Shown: in pieces, positions 34,501-45,107 of the stretch
Numbering within the stretch: position 1 is the first letter of the stretch
How the letters are laid out: every line of letters begins with the position of its first letter
Assembly: GCA_037043015.1 (NCBI GenBank)
Contig: CM073328.1
Location: 17,209,495 to 17,273,494, forward strand
DNA length: 64,000 bases
From: Bryum argenteum
Taxonomy: Eukaryota > Streptophyta > Bryopsida > Bryales > Bryaceae
Direction: 5' to 3'
Notes under the pieces: generated by a model
What the model was told of the DNA's origin: nothing
Databases searched by the model: none
Seen by the model: the letters and a program-made list of their open reading frames with translations, nothing else
Program-made: the position numbers and the translations under genes

Positions 34501-35410
34501 TGATACTGCTTCAAGTGCCGCATAGACCTGAAGCTCTATGCTTCCGAGCGTGGCTCTGTACACATATTTATCACTACACTGTACAGATATTGTTTCCTCG
34601 ATAGCACATAGAACAGAAGACAGCCTTTGTAGCATAGTGTAGAGTGCTTCCACATTGGAACAATACAGGGCTGATCAATTTTCATTCCTTGAACCGACAG
34701 CTATTGTTGGACATATTGTGATATACTCTATGTTTCTCCATTATTTTGTTACTAAAGAAGTAAAGAGTAAAAAAATTCTGTGTAAGCGACTGATTGACAC
34801 AATCCCTCCATCAACCATGCAGTTAACCCTAAACCGACCATTTGATCACCGATTGAATCCTACTTGAGTCTACAGGTAATCTAAAAAACGCCCAATCCAG
34901 TCCAGATTGACGCGCTGTCATCTAAATGTCCGCACCTCAGCCATAACCACTCTGTTCACCGACAAGTTATCGCTCGTGGCTCACCGACAACCTAACTGCG
35001 ACTTTTGTGTAAAATAGTGTTGCAACTGTCCAATGTGCAATTGATGTTTACACTCTCCTCTTAATCGCTGGCTACGACCTGCAACGGACGCCGAAACCCT
35101 AAGCACCGAGAGGAAGTGGCCTCTGCAAAACGGTGCCATCGCTGTGCTCACAATGCTCGTGCAACCTAATAATCTGCTACGGGCGACGGAGCTCCCCCGG
35201 TGCAGGCTCCGCAGCAGCAATGAAACCATCGGAGTTTGCGCCACAGGGGGTGATTGAATGTATCTTAGATGCTGCTTCCGCGCGCCATAGATGGTGCAGA
35301 CTGCAGACACTAGCGAAACGGTTGTCCAGGAAAGTTGGCGCAGCTCGTTATCGGAAGTGGGAGAAAATTCCGCTGCAGTTCATCCCTGTGGACAAGACAA
35401 TGTTTAGATA

Positions 35411-35835
35411 ATAGTTGAACCATAACCGGTTGCTGTCGTTGTCAATGCTTACGTGGCTTCATCCCATTGCGCAACCCGTCCCATCACCATCACAAATTAC
35501 AACTCATAACCTTCTCTCCTATCAACTTGTATCCTACACCCTTGGATCATGAAGATCAAGGGTTGTGATTAAAGAGTGCACAACCGGTTATGAACGATAA
35601 CCGACTCGCCGCTACGCGGCTCGACCGGTTATCTAATCCATCATGGTATCATAGATAGGAGACGAGAAACTCGAACCTCTTTAGAGGTCAGCGTGAATAG
35701 AGTGTTCGAACTAAAAACATGAGGCATGTTTGACCATTGCAAACCAATTATGTGAAATCTAATTTGGTTATTGTGACTTTGTGTATAAGTAAGATTTCAA
35801 GATGAAAATCTCTAATTTTTTGGTTGGAATATTCT
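35411..35835. other. Intergenic DNA with a possible retroelement scrap
   Basis: ATCATGGTATCATAGATAGG near 35639 resembles the initiator-Met tRNA primer-binding site of plant Copia elements, and AACCGGTTAT phrases flank a 200-bp segment. No retroelement coding region is present, so the call is weak. Confidence 0.25.
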
Positions 35836-35910
35836 TGTTTTGAATAGCTAAGGTTTTGAATAGCTAAGGTTTTGAATAGCTAAGGTTTTGAATAGCTAAG
35901 GTTTTGAATA
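35836..35910. repeat. 16-bp tandem repeat, about 4.7 copies
   Basis: The unit TTTTGAATAGCTAAGG repeats head to tail and ends in a variant TTTTGAATATCTAA. Confidence 0.9.
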
Positions 35911-36650
35911 TCTAATAGATTTGCAATGATGTTTCTATGTTGAAAAAATTAATAAAATACACGATTTTGAGAAGTTTCTCATTCATATAGTAGATTTCAA
36001 TTTTGTTTGTTAGGTTGGATTTCAATTTGAATCTTTTTCTTATAGTAGAAACCTTAATTCCATCCAACATGTGAGGAAGATATGGCATGCATTTTTGTGC
36101 AAGGGGTTTAGTTTTGGACAAATTTTCTTTTATAGAATTTGAAGTAGTTTTCGCAAGGCCATTGTTTGCACAAAGGAATTATTCTCAAGGTTTTTTACTC
36201 TTCATGGGTTTTATTTAGATGAAGGTGACCATCTTTGTAGTTGGTAATTTTTTCATTGTTGTAATTCTATTGGTAGAATTTTCAATTCAAAGTAAGAATG
36301 TTGAAATTTTGTGATCTTTTTGAGGCCTCATGACTAAAAAATTGAATCATATGATGTAAAATATGTCTGCTACAAGATCGTACACATGAGATTGGAAAAC
36401 TTATATTTGTATCTATTTATGACACTTTTTAAATATTTTTAGCTACAAATGAGCCAAACCATTTATGGATTACTATAAATATAATTTATTGAAAAATTGG
36501 CTTCAACTACCATGTAAAGCCATTTGAGGCTTTGAGCTAATTACAAAAATTGGACAAATCACATGAGAGGATTTCTCCATGAATTGGCCTACCAATGGCT
36601 TGACTTCTTGTCTAAAGCGACCTTGGTTGTACTAACCTTATATTTTCAAG
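35911..36650. other. AT-rich intergenic DNA
   Basis: No gene or clear repeat recognised. Confidence 0.4.
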
Positions 36651-37526
36651 ATGTACAACTTAACCCTTGAAGCTTCAAGAGGTTGGATAGGTTTCCCTTT
36701 GGTAAGGCCTTTGTGTTCTCAAATTCTCAAGCATGAAGTTGGAACCTTTTGTAGGTTGTAAAGTTTACCCATACCATTCCAAATAGACCTTTTGTGCTTC
36801 AAAATTTCTCGCATAGTAAGAGTTGTTGACGGCCAAAGGTTGAAATTACTATTAGGGCATGGTGAAATGAGCCCAAATTCAATTAAATTGCATTAACTTC
36901 AAAATTTCACCAAACATTGAGATTTTAATTTATGTCAAATTTTGTTTATTGTACATGTAGAAGAGGTACCAAGGCATGATCTCACCATTTGGATTTTCAA
37001 TTCAATAATTTTGCATTTTTCTATTGTTTAAAATAGGCCTTACTTTTGATTTCCGCATACCTCCATGTAAAGAATCAAGCATTTCTTTTGGTTTTTAGGG
37101 TTTATAAGAGTTAGAAGCTAATTTCTAAATCACTTAGGATAAGTATTTGAAGAGCATCATGTCACAATTGGTTTTGTAGGTTTCATGAGGGTTAAAATTT
37201 AATTTCTAGATCACATAGGAATAAGTATTTTAAGAGCCTCATGTCAAAAGTTCTACCATGTTGGATATTTCGGACCTCTAACCAAAATATACCCTTTTTA
37301 CAACAAGCAAAAAGAACTTCATTTTCTACTTTCATCATTATGATATGAGGATCGGTATGGAATTTGAATCTAAAATTTGATATGCATATACATATACAAG
37401 TTAGATACTAGATCCTACTATTACATACTTCATAAAGTAGTGTAAAATGAAACTTCTTCCCGACGCATTGAAAGAGGATAGTTTTGAAGGTAATACATGC
37501 AATTTGTGCCTTAAAACCTTATGGGT
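36651..37526. mobile_element. Worn TTAACCC-ended element
   Basis: It starts near TTAACCCTTGAAG and ends near TTATGGGTTAA. The interior resembles the 1285-1742 element (GGAACCTTTTGTAGGTTG, TTTTAAGAGCCTCATGTC). The ends carry mismatches, so boundaries are approximate. Confidence 0.4.
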
Positions 37527-37749
37527 TAATGTGTGTACCACTAGATAGGAACACTTTTAACTGCATATTTTTCAATGGAAAAAACAAGTTATTTTCAATT
37601 ACTGTATAACCTTCATATCAGCAAGTAATTATTCTCTTTCTGCCAGAAACTTGACAGACACTACACATGACCTCCAGCACTTTCCTCTAACCTGCCCCTA
37701 CGTAGCCCCTGACCTTTTTGCCCCTAACCTGCCCCCTTCAAATCTTCGA

Positions 37750-38054
37750 TATGGTGAAACCACCTATCGTCGTGCACTTAAGGAAAATTGAGGGAATCTT
37801 TATACTTGGAAAGAGAAATGAGTGGGTTACTATTTTTCAGGGATGAGGAATAGGAAAAGACTCACTTTCCTTATTTTTGTGATTTTTAAAAAACACACAT
37901 AATTAAATACAATTTTTAGAAGCAGTAGCCTAAAGACGGGCACCCTAATTATGTTTGCATGAGGTACATGCAAGGGAGGTTGGATCTTTATGAAAAAAAG
38001 AATCTTGTGTGCACGCCTTTAGGTAGGTGCCCGTTTATAGGTGGTTTCACCATA
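37750..38054. mobile_element. MITE inserted in array copy D
   Basis: The ends TATGGTGAAACCACCTAT and its inverse ATAGGTGGTTTCACCATA match perfectly over 17 bp. The interior matches 29165-29470. The flanking block is continuous in copy B (CTTCAAATCTTAGAAAGACAG at 24841) and copy C, so those are empty sites. Confidence 0.8.
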
Positions 38055-39647
38055 GACAGACATTTGGGCCCTCAAACTTGCCCCTGTTGTGCCCCCATGA
38101 TTTCAATATAAACTCAAAATCCTCTTTTATACAATCTCTGGTAGGGGAGAAGGAAAGTTCGTATGTTGGATGAGAAATTGGATGGAGTATTGCAAGGTTG
38201 GCAAAACATGGATGAATTGGTGACGCGTTCCGTGGATGATGGTGACAGCAGACGGACGTCAGGCCTCCAGTGTGACGTGGTGGATGAATCCTCGTCACGA
38301 GATAGTGGATGAAATCTCGTCTTGAGACTGTGGATGAACGATCGTCATCGAACGGTGGTCATGAGACTGGTGACAGTCGTTTGAGGGGCGGAGAGGGGGC
38401 CGAACTGCCGAAGCGCCGGAGCTCAACCAAGTTCTGCAGGTCGGCAGCGTGGGACTCAAGCTTTCTATGTCTGTACGCAGACACCCGTTTGTCTGCGGCG
38501 CATTTGCGTCCCGAAGTAGGTGGAAAGTGGATGTGAAGCCGTTTGCAGGTGTCGGCTATTAATACTCTCGTCGCCACCACCGCTGGTCAACTCCTACTCT
38601 CTGGCGATGACTCCATTACTGGGTACTCACTTATAAAATCTCAAGAACTACCAAACGCCCAGTTCGACGTAAGTGCAGCGTAGTCCAAGGATATTACGGA
38701 TCTGATAGGGTACTAGATTTGAGATACCCTTTCCCCGTTCCACGGACATATCTAGTCAATTGTTGTATTTTTCGATATCCTTGGTCGATAGTGAGGATAA
38801 GGTAAGGTAATGGGACTTACTGTATGGATGTCTGTTACTTACTTGAACTCAGACTTTTTATTGTAAAAGATTGTCTGCGTCATGAGTCATTTGCACAGTC
38901 GTCATGATGACGGAGTTTCGACGACGATAAAAGTCAAAACATAAGGTTCAAATCACTTAATGCAAGTGCGGCAATTGCAATCGACTTTCAGCAAAGAGAT
39001 CAGTACTGCACAACAAACACGTTGATGATGATGAACTTCGTGGTAATTTACGACTCGATAAAGATCGACAAGTAAGCCAAGCTGCTGAGAAACTGGCGGT
39101 GGAGGACCAGTTGTCAAGTGCAGCAGCGGAGCTTTTCCTGGAAGCCCATCTCCTTTGGATATCATTCTCCATATTTTGATACCGGGACGGATGCTATTGC
39201 AGCTCCGAATCTCGCCCGCCCCCGTATCTCGCCCGCTCTAGGAGAACTTGGTGCTGCAATGGAGTGCTTGCAACTTGGAAGGGTAGCTACCCCAATGGCG
39301 ATCCATGGAGTCCTCATTATTTTAGAATTATGTCCCTTCTTGTAAGGGTTCCTACACTCTTTTTTTCTTTTTCTTTTTAGCTCGGGTAATTGCCTAGCTC
39401 CACCGGACATGACGGAGAAAGTTCAAGCTTGACAGCACTTGTTCCGTTTCATGGCAATTCACCAACTACCTTGCGTCTCACTGTCTCAGTACCAAAAAAG
39501 CTACAAAACAGCCTTTGATATAATATTATTTGGGCTCCAGCTAGTTGCCAGTTCAGAAGCCGCGAATGTCGTCGTAATATGTTAAATTTCTCATGTCTGT
39601 CGAGAGTGGGTGCCTGGAAAGGCCATTCGGTAATTTGTCTGAGTGGT

Positions 39648-39698
39648 CAATGCACAGACATTTGGGTATGTGAGTCAATCGAGAGAGTCCTATAAATT
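39648..39698 (+). promoter_or_regulatory. Array D promoter
   Basis: TGCACAGACATTTGGGTATG followed by TGAGTCAATCGAG leads to TATAAATT at 39691-39698. The first ATG is 154 nt downstream of the TATA start. Confidence 0.65.
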
Positions 39699-39844
39699 CT
39701 TGACCCATTCCACAACATCATCCATCAAGCTCCACTCTCAGAATTCCGCTGTGAGGCTTACAGTCTTCCATTCTGCAGTTCTTAGTGTTTGTTTTAAGCG
39801 ATCTTGTGTACAGACGCAATTAGCATTCTTTCTGCTCTAGAGAC

Positions 39845-39898
39845 ATGGAGAAAGACGGATCCAAAAACAGCATCTACAATCCGAAAGAAACAAAGTGA
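39845..39898 (+). CDS. Micropeptide D1, family 1 short class I (17 aa)
   Basis: It encodes MEKDGSKNSIYNPKETK, one conservative change (K for R) from B1. The start context is TCTAGAGACATGG. It is the first ORF after the array promoter. Function unknown. Confidence 0.55.
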   Translation: MEKDGSKNSIYNPKETK

Positions 39899-39992
39899 CC
39901 TTCTAGTTATCTTCAGCAGCTTGAAACATATAGCGCCTCGGTTCATAGCCACTAGTGTTCTGCGACCAATGCACATGTTTGTTGCAAAAAAC

Positions 39993-40058
39993 ATGGATTC
40001 GGATAGCAACTACGAATCTGACGGATCTAAAACCAACACTTACAACCCTCCGAAGTAG
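39993..40058 (+). CDS. Micropeptide D2, family 1 class I (21 aa)
   Basis: It begins MDSDSNYESDGSKTNTYNPP and ends with K. It has lost the two codons GK of B2/C2 without leaving the frame. In-frame upstream ATGs at 39975 (MFVAKN) and 39969 could extend it. Function unknown. Confidence 0.57.
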   Translation: MDSDSNYESDGSKTNTYNPPK

Positions 40059-40218
40059 ACCATCGGTTTGGAGTGAGAAGTGGATGTCTTGCTCGTGAGC
40101 TTTCTGTTGTGAGGTTTTCTGCAGTCGGCTTTCGATAGTATTGCTGGTATACTCTGTCATTTCCAGTCATAGCGTTTACTCATATAGCATATTAAGTCGA
40201 ATTAGTATCTCTAGAAAC

Positions 40219-40320
40219 ATGGACTCCTACGAAGACAAACCGGGGACCGACACTTACCGCCCTCCACCGCCGCCTGTCCCATGGCCTGTTGGTCGTCCTG
40301 TGAGTACCGGTCGTGGCTGA
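40219..40320 (+). CDS. Micropeptide D4, family 1 class III (33 aa)
   Basis: It begins MDSYEDKPGTDTYRP, then a short proline run, then VPWPVGRPVSTGRG. It is intermediate between B4/C4 (same N terminus) and A4 (polyproline linker), so the linker length varies in whole codons. The start context is TCTAGAAACATGG. The spacer before it still has the GTTTTCTGCAG and CTCTAG motifs of the others. Function unknown. Confidence 0.6.
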   Translation: MDSYEDKPGTDTYRPPPPPVPWPVGRPVSTGRG

Positions 40321-40720
40321 GCCTGTATCACGATGGATGTCGATGTGGAGAAACTCTCCCCTGGCATCGTCGTCGACATCCCAAGAGCTTGATCGACTTG
40401 AAAGTACCATTCTATCGAGCTCCATCTAATCGATGTCATATGCATCTCGGACTAGAAATCGACCTTCTCGATGTTGGTGACCGTGGAGGAGATGAGGCTC
40501 CACTTGAAGGCGATGGGAAGAGGAGCTCGTGCTCGGGCAGCCTCCTCTCAAAGACATTGATACAAAAACGGGCATTCCCTTACTACTTCTGTACAGCATT
40601 AGTTCTTCAATTGAGATTTTTGTGTCGGTGTGGAAGTGTTCACCACTGTAGGCTCCATTAGGCCGCCGACTCTATCATCTACGACGCAGCCGTGTGAGGA
40701 GATGATACTGCCTCAAGTGC
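40321..40720 (+). other. Conserved 3' block of array D
   Basis: A 126-codon frame (40281-40661) overlaps D4 in another frame and includes RRRHPKSLIDLKVPFYRA and GGDEAPLEGDGKRSS. The equivalent frame is broken in B, so I do not call it a gene with confidence. Confidence 0.3.
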
Positions 40721-41640
40721 CTCAGACCTGAAGCTCTATGCTTCCGAGCATAGCTGCGTATACAAACTTATCATCACACTGTACAGATATTGTTTCCTCA
40801 ATAGCATTTACAACAGAAGACAGCCTCTGTAGCATACTAAAGAGTACTTCCATATTGGAACAATACGGGGTTGATCAATTCTTTCACTTCTTGAACCGAC
40901 AGCTACTGTTGGACATACTGTAATATTTCTCCATTCAATTGTAAGGAAATAAAGTGTGAAAAATTTCTGTAGAAGTGACTGATTGACATGGAACGCAATC
41001 CCTCCATCAACCATTTGTAGTAAACCCGAAACCATCCACTTTAAGACCATTTGATCACCGAGTCAATCCTGTTAGAGTCTACAGGTTATCGAAGAAACAC
41101 TAAATGTAATCTAGATTGACGCGCTCTCACCGAAATGGCCGCACGTCGGCCATAGCCACTCTGTTCACCGACAAGTTATTGCTCGTGGCTCACCGACAAC
41201 CTAACTGCGACTTTTGTGTAAAATAGTGTTGCAACTGTCCAATGTGCAATTGATGTTTACACTCTCCTCTTGATCGCTGGCTAAGACCTGCAATGGACGC
41301 CGAAACCCTAAGCACCGAGAGGAAATGGCCTCTGCAAAACGGAGCCATCGATCGATGTGCTCACAATGCTCGTGCAACCTAAATAATCTGCTACGGGTGA
41401 CGGAGCTCGCGCGGTGCATGCTCCGCAGCAGCAATGAAACCATCGGAGTAAGCGACACAGGGGGTGATTGAATGTTTCTAAGTTGCTGCTTTCGCACGCC
41501 ATAGATGGTGCAGACATTAGCGAATCGGTTGTCCAGGAAAGTTGGCGCAGCTGGTGACAGACAGAGCTCGTTATCGGATGTGGGAGAGAATCCCGCAGCG
41601 GTTCTTCCTGTGGACAAGACAATGTTTGACCCAAAAAAAG

Positions 41641-42548
41641 AGAAGCTTTAGACTGACCCTCCATGCGTAGCTTGACTACTCATGTAAAGCATTCTTGATT
41701 CAAAGTTTCAGTTTCAATATAAACATCGCATCTATTCAGAGCAAGTTGATCCGATTGAGGCTTCTATTTCTTTTAGGGGTTAACATCTAGATTGTAGTTG
41801 AACCATCGTGGTATCATTGGTACTGTTGTGGAGCTAAATTGCTCGGAAAGATGGAGGAATTAAGGAACATTTTATACGGGGAGTCAAGGCTAACAAATCT
41901 CCAAGCCAATTTACTCACATTTTGAGCCCAATTGACTCAATGAATTGCTTGAAGGACACATTGAAAAATTAGTAGAGTATGGACCAATTCCCCCCTGTAT
42001 AATGCTCGTAAAAGAAAAAAGAAGGTCATGGGGCCAATTCACAAGGTCGTGAGGCCAATTTGTATCATGAGTTTCATTCCATGCTTTTTGATGTATCCAT
42101 AATAAAATACTTGAGTTAAATGACAAGTATGTAATGAAATTAAGGAATGGCCCAAGGCCATGAATTGGTTTTTTAAATTTTTTTATCTCTCAATTTTTGG
42201 AGGGGGGTGTATAATAACTTGTTTCCCACTCATTAAATATAATTTTAGAGCATTGGCTTTTACCCTTGTAAAAAACTTCCGAGTTAACTCTTCAGAAATG
42301 AACCAATCACATGAGAAGATATTTATACGAATTGGCCCATCAATGACTTGACCCCTCGAGTAAGGCAGTCCTTGAATGTACCGATCTCATGTTTTCATGA
42401 AATGTATATAAATATGATACTGGATAGAAACACTATAAGCTGCATGTTTTAAAACAAAGAACAAGTTCTTCAACGATGACCTACTACACCCGTGGTGGCA
42501 AGCTCGGGTGTAATTGTGGGGTGTAGATGGATCATGTTTCCAATACAC
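41641..42548. other. AT-rich intergenic DNA
   Basis: TTTTAGGGGTTAA near 41773 is a lone end of the TTAACCCC family. No gene is recognised. Confidence 0.4.
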
Positions 42549-42869
42549 AAGAGTTGTTAATTAGTGTTACAGACGTTAATTATGTTAATTGCAAACCGTA
42601 ACACTAAATATGTTACACGTCACCATCATCATAGTGTAACAACACTAATTGTTAAACCATAATACTAAATGTGAGAGCATGCACACTTTCTTGCAAGTGG
42701 AAGAATTTATTGGAAATGGTGCTATTGGTGACTTGAAGAAAAGACAAGGAACCTTGATTGCAATGGCAGCCAAAAGTGACCACTAATCTTCAGAGAGTAG
42801 AGAAATAGTGTTATTTACAGAGAGTTACCCATTACACTAATCTCCACGTAACATTAATTAACAACTCTT
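42549..42869. mobile_element. MITE with AAGAGTTGTTAATTAGTGTTA ends
   Basis: The left end AAGAGTTGTTAATTAGTGTT and the right end (AACATTAATTAACAACTCTT) are inverted copies with one mismatch. It is 321 bp and non-coding. A worn relative lies at 8246-8548. Confidence 0.8.
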
Positions 42870-43485
42870 ATATAATGGTATTATTTACATGTAAATACTA
42901 ATTATGTTATGAGGTAATATTCACATATGGTGCATAGAATTTTTTTGCACTCGCCTTCAAGAATATCTGAAAATCCAAATAATAGAATGCAGGTGCTCGC
43001 CATTTCAGGTGCTCTACTTTACATGTCATCGAAGCCTTGCGCTAATTGTTAAAACAAAAACACTCGTCCGGATCACTGTATTTCCGTGCTACGAGCATTT
43101 TTTGGGGCAAGGGAGGGGATGGGTAAAGAGCCCCTTAATTTTTTGATGTCTAGGCATTAGATGTCAAGAAGTAAGTCTGAAGGATTCAAATTTGAATTCA
43201 AAATCATCAAAAACGGCCATCCGGAGGTCCAAATGGAAAATACCAGGGATTTTGAAGAAAAAATCCCATTGGCTGATGGGGGCTCCAAGAAACGCTAGTA
43301 GCACTGAAATACGAGCGCCCCACTCGTCCCTCAATGTTGGGATATTGGACGAGAAGTAGGATGAAATACTGCAAGGGCGGGGAGAGATGGATGAAGAGAT
43401 GACGCATTTCAGAGATGATGATGCTGACAGTCACACCTCCAGTCCAACGTGGTGGATGAATTCTTGTCTTAAGACGGATGATAGT
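42870..43485 (+). repeat. Left half of split array copy E
   Basis: GAAGCCTTGCGCTAATTG, AAAACAAAAACACTCGTCC and TCCAACGTGGTGGATGAATT with AGACGGATGATAGTTGGGCG match the start of copies C (31920-32080) and D (38265 onward). The copy then stops matching at the GC-rich stretch that leads into the SVIP-like gene. Confidence 0.55.
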
Positions 43486-43550
43486 TGGGCGAGGGGGCGG
43501 GGGCGGAGGAGGGGGCGGGGTCGGGGGCCGGGGAGGCGGGAGAGGAGGCC
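43486..43550 (+). other. G-rich tract, possible G-quadruplex
   Basis: Runs of three to five G recur (GGGGGCGGGGGCGGAGGAGG and onward) within 60 bp, about 100 bp upstream of the SVIP-like start codon. Copies C and D have a shorter GGGGCGGAG stretch at the equivalent place. It may be part of the core promoter or leader. Confidence 0.5.
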
Positions 43551-43635
43551 AATTTCTGTCGGTCCCCAATACGCAAAGGGGGCCTAGTGACGAGGTGTGC
43601 TGCGTCGCATGGATGTTCTGGCAATTAGGGTTTGA

Positions 43636-43971
43636 ATGGGGGGAGTGTGTGCGGGTCGTTTCCGGTCCACGGATCAGGAGGAGCAAAAGTATTACGCTGA
43701 ATCGCTACAGTACGGTCAAGCGCCGCGAAAAGCTGCTGCCGCTCCTGCGAAGCCCCAGCGCCCTCAAGCTCAACAGGTGAGCAGCGAGCAAGCCCGTGCT
43801 CGATCTGATGAAGCCCGTGCAAATGCCGCCATCGCCGCCCAAAAACGAGCCGAAGATTTTGAGAAGTCTGCGGTAGGAAGAGCTGCGAAGAAAGCCGTAG
43901 TTGCTGCGAAGGCCCCTCCTCCCCCTCGAGGTAACCGAGACGAGCCTGGTCTTAAGTGGACCATGGGATGA
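43636..43971 (+). CDS. SVIP-like small VCP/p97-interacting protein (111 aa)
   Basis: SVIP proteins inhibit ER-associated degradation in animals by binding the AAA ATPase p97/VCP (CDC48 in plants) through a VCP-interacting motif, R-x5-A-A-x2-R. Here residues 61-71 read RANAAIAAQKR, an exact fit. The N terminus MGGVC has Gly2 for myristoylation and a nearby Cys for palmitoylation, as in animal SVIP (MGLC), so membrane attachment is likely. The C terminus EPGLKWTMG resembles the family ending GGLRWTVS. At 111 aa it is longer than the roughly 77-aa animal protein because of an Ala/Pro/Gln-rich insert (residues 28-50). It is a single exon. It lies between the two halves of array copy E. AATAAATAAATAAG at 44189 may serve polyadenylation. 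Confidence 0.7.
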   Translation: MGGVCAGRFRSTDQEEQKYYAESLQYGQAPRKAAAAPAKPQRPQAQQVSSEQARARSDEARANAAIAAQKRAEDFEKSAVGRAAKKAVVAAKAPPPPRGNRDEPGLKWTMG

Positions 43972-44204
43972 TGCAGCTTCGGCAGCCGATCTAATAGCAT
44001 CCGTTTTAGATTAGTCGTTTGCCTTCGTAGTCCGGTGTATTGTAGGATTTCAGTTGGATCCTTAGTTCAAGCTCTGTTGAAGGGCAAAAAACTTCGATTG
44101 CATCCTACTACCGCTTCTCTGTTGTAGCAATTTTGCTCGGACTGGGGGGAGCATTTTATAGAATGTTCACTTGTTTTTTATTGAAAACAAATAAATAAAT
44201 AAGT

Positions 44205-44620
44205 AAATTCTGAAAGGCAATGGGAAGAGGAGCTTGTCATCCTCTCAAAGACGATTCAGGAAGGGGTATCCCCTTACCACTTCTATAAGGCATTCTTCAA
44301 TTTGTAATTCTTTGTGTTGGTGCGGAAGTGTTCACCACTGCAGGCTCCATGAAGCCGCCGACTCTATCAACTACGACGCAGCCGTGTGAGGAGGTGATAC
44401 TGCCTCAAGTGCCGCAGACCTGAAGCTCTATGCTTCTGAGCATACCTGCGTATACAAATTTATCATTACGTGTAAAAGTTGTTTCCTCGATAGCCTTTTG
44501 TGTAAATCACATGGAACAGAAGGCAGTCTCTGTAGCATACTGTAGATTACCACTATACAAACAATACTGGGCTGATCCATTACTTAATTCTTGAACCGAC
44601 AGCTCTAAGATCTGGGAAGA
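44205..44620 (+). repeat. Right half of split array copy E
   Basis: GGCAATGGGAAGAGGAGCT, GGCTCCATGAAGCCGCCGAC and GTGATACTGCCTCAAGTGCC match the 3' blocks of copies B-D. No micropeptide ORF remains; the promoter and ORF section of this copy is absent and the SVIP-like gene occupies its place. Confidence 0.65.
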
Positions 44621-45107
44621 TCAGCGCCTTGTTCTTTTATTGCATACATTGACGAACACAAACATGAACTTCTATTCAGATTATCACATTGGACCTGTAA
44701 TAGTTAGTGATGATGATACTATTTACAAAGAATCCATACAGAGAATTTCAGGGAGATTTTAAGTGGAGCAATTACTGATTGATAAGTGAGATGAACTTTT
44801 CTTGTTGTGGTTCCATCAAAATTGTATGAAGCACCGGACTCAAACCGAGCAAACAGTTACTGCCAAATCACAGAGAGGTTTTATTGACAAGAATTCGAGG
44901 GATATTATACAACCGATCACAGAACCGGCATAAATGGAATCATCATCACTTTATTTTACTCTGAAAATAACCCCACTCTCTCATAACTCCAAAATGGAAG
45001 CAGTCCTGTCCAAAATGAATAAGCTACAAGCATAAACAGTAACCTTGAAGCCATGAGCATATGAACAAGCGCTTCAAAAGAATCACTATACAGAATCAGA
45101 TGTTACT
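44621..45107. other. Intergenic, probable RGLG 3' UTR side
   Basis: No other gene is visible. The sequence is a plausible 3' flank of the minus-strand RGLG gene. Confidence 0.4.

Larger units (their letters stand above)
31498..35410 (+). repeat. Array copy C (micropeptide locus)
   Basis: It has the same module order as copy B: ACCTCCAGCACTTGCCCCTAA block, GGGGCGGAG module (32070), GAGATACCC module (32386), promoter (33.2 kb), four micropeptide ORFs, 3' block (34.1-34.5 kb), and a terminal block with TGTTCACCGACAAGTTATCG and GTTGTCCAGGAAAGTTGGCG. It lacks the GC-rich insertion seen in B. A run of 13 C lies at 32570-32582. Confidence 0.7.
37665..41640 (+). repeat. Array copy D (micropeptide locus)
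   Basis: Same module order as B and C, but with a MITE inserted in the first block (37750-38054) and the class II ORF deleted. The CTAGATTTGAGATACCC module (38712), promoter (39.65 kb), three ORFs, 3' block (40.3-40.7 kb) and terminal GTTGTCCAGGAAAGTTGGCG block (41.53 kb) are all present. Confidence 0.7.

Noticed and set aside
35411-35650. Copia-type LTR suggested by a primer-binding-like word
   Set aside because: Only one approximate match, with no second LTR and no gag or pol frame.
43207-43686. Minus-strand Pro-rich frame opposite the SVIP-like gene leader
   Set aside because: It is the complement of the G-rich tract; the polyproline run reflects base composition.
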